DNA from: CAZOKN01 sp964580525
Lineage (GTDB): Bacteria > Pseudomonadota > Alphaproteobacteria > Rickettsiales > UBA6187
Assembly (NCBI GenBank): GCA_964580525.1
Contig: CAZOKN010000020.1
Location: 1-34,062, forward strand
Direction: 5' to 3'
DNA length: 34,062 nt
In this document: positions 33,505 through 34,062 of the stretch, one piece after another
Numbering within the stretch: position 1 is the stretch's first letter
Layout: every line of letters begins with the position of its first letter
Program-made: the position numbers and the translations under genes
Notes under the pieces: model-generated
Databases searched by the model: none
What the model saw: the letters and a program-made list of their open reading frames with translations, nothing else
Told to the model about the DNA's origin: nothing

Positions 33505-34062
33505 ATGTCATTAACTGCCCTTCAAAAGGCTGAAGTCGATGCTCAGCGCCAAAATACCTACCAAACTGCCAGAGTTATAGCACCAGAACTTGAAAAAGTG
33601 CTCTATGAAGCAATTCCGGTTTTAGACCATGGTTTTATCAGAGTTGTTGACTATATGGGCAATGATACTTCTGTAGTTCAGGCTGCTCGTGTGTCCTACG
33701 GAATCGGCACAAAACAGGTGAATCAGGATGCTGGATTGATCAATTATCTACTCCGCCACAAGCACACAACTCCATTTGAAATGTGCGAAATTAAATTCCA
33801 CCTAAAAATGCCTATATTTATTGCGCGCCAATGGATTCGCCATCGCACTGCAAATGTTAACGAATATTCAGCACGTTACTCTGTATTAGATAAAGAATTT
33901 TATATCCCAAGCCCAGAAGTTTTAGCAGCACAATCTTCTAAAAATCATCAGGGTCGCAGCGATGAAAAACTAAGCGCAGAAGAAACCAAGAGAGTTATAG
34001 AAATTCTAAAAGGAGATGCTGACCAATGCTATGCACACTACGAAGAATTGATGAACACCAAT
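33505..34062 (+). CDS. thyX: Flavin-dependent thymidylate synthase (3' end outside window)
   Basis: Makes dTMP from dUMP with FAD, NADPH and methylenetetrahydrofolate. ATG 33505 has AGGAG at 33495-33499. 186 codons are open to the window edge; the family is about 220-300 residues in this lineage. The ThyX signature RHRTANVNEYSARYS (RHRx7S) binds FAD and dUMP. Upstream, AARVSYGIGTK and LLRHKHTTPFEMCEIKFHLKMPIFIARQWIRHRT follow the family exactly. Divergent from ssrA; the 33399-33504 gap must hold its promoter, for which TTGAGT with TATGAA 17 bases on is a weak candidate. Confidence 0.96.
   Translation, partial: MSLTALQKAEVDAQRQNTYQTARVIAPELEKVLYEAIPVLDHGFIRVVDYMGNDTSVVQAARVSYGIGTKQVNQDAGLINYLLRHKHTTPFEMCEIKFHLKMPIFIARQWIRHRTANVNEYSARYSVLDKEFYIPSPEVLAAQSSKNHQGRSDEKLSAEETKRVIEILKGDADQCYAHYEELMNTN

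Noticed and set aside
1..34062. CRISPR arrays, insertion sequences, prophage or integrase genes, canonical tRNA genes
   Set aside because: No regularly spaced direct repeats, transposase or integrase motifs, or cloverleaf other than the tmRNA tRNA-like part were seen on reading.

Overview
The window is a chromosomal segment of an AT-rich alphaproteobacterium. Evidence for the class is mainly a circularly permuted two-piece tmRNA, an alphaproteobacterial-type SspB, a CobT-type vWA protein next to rpmB, and the order tolQ-tolR-tolA-tolB-pal-cpoB-tilS-ftsH. Homoserine kinase, PyrD, ThyX and GpmI argue against a strongly reduced endosymbiont. A run of N inside thrB shows that this is a draft or metagenome assembly. 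I cannot place it below class from sequence alone; a low-GC, early-branching lineage is likely.

Region 1 (1-5490, mostly minus strand): ctpA, a divergent polysaccharide deacetylase-like gene, rppH, a DUF721/DciA-like gene and gpmI (cut by the window edge) read leftwards, preceded by a small tandem CDGSH iron-sulphur protein. Region 2 (5570-6989, plus): thrB, interrupted by the assembly gap, followed without spacing by rnhA. Region 3 (7014-15652, minus): the Tol-Pal envelope cluster followed by tilS and ftsH, with a strong intrinsic terminator after pal that separates tolQRAB-pal from cpoB-tilS-ftsH. Region 4 (15779-20629): rluB-like, rsmD and cobT on the plus strand meet rpmB and pyrD on the minus strand at a bidirectional terminator.

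Region 5 (20797-32294) is a type IV pilus (T4P) module in two convergent blocks. The plus-strand block is an Ala/Pro-rich TPR protein, pilT and pilU. The minus-strand block is pilB, pilC, a PilM-PilN-like single-chain protein (GspL-like layout), a PilO-like bitopic protein, a secreted protein with a small PilP/GspC-like core, and an ABC ATPase. Together these give the extension ATPase, the platform protein, two retraction ATPases and an inner-membrane alignment complex. Pilins, secretin and prepilin peptidase are not in the window.

Region 6 (32374-34062): sspB lies directly downstream of ssrA (both minus), and thyX starts divergently and runs off the window. The tmRNA is the most distinctive element. 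Its acceptor and coding pieces can be paired by hand, and its tag carries two copies of ANDNF, giving an unusually long degradation tag next to the gene of the adaptor that should read it.

No CRISPR array, insertion sequence, prophage or canonical tRNA gene was seen.
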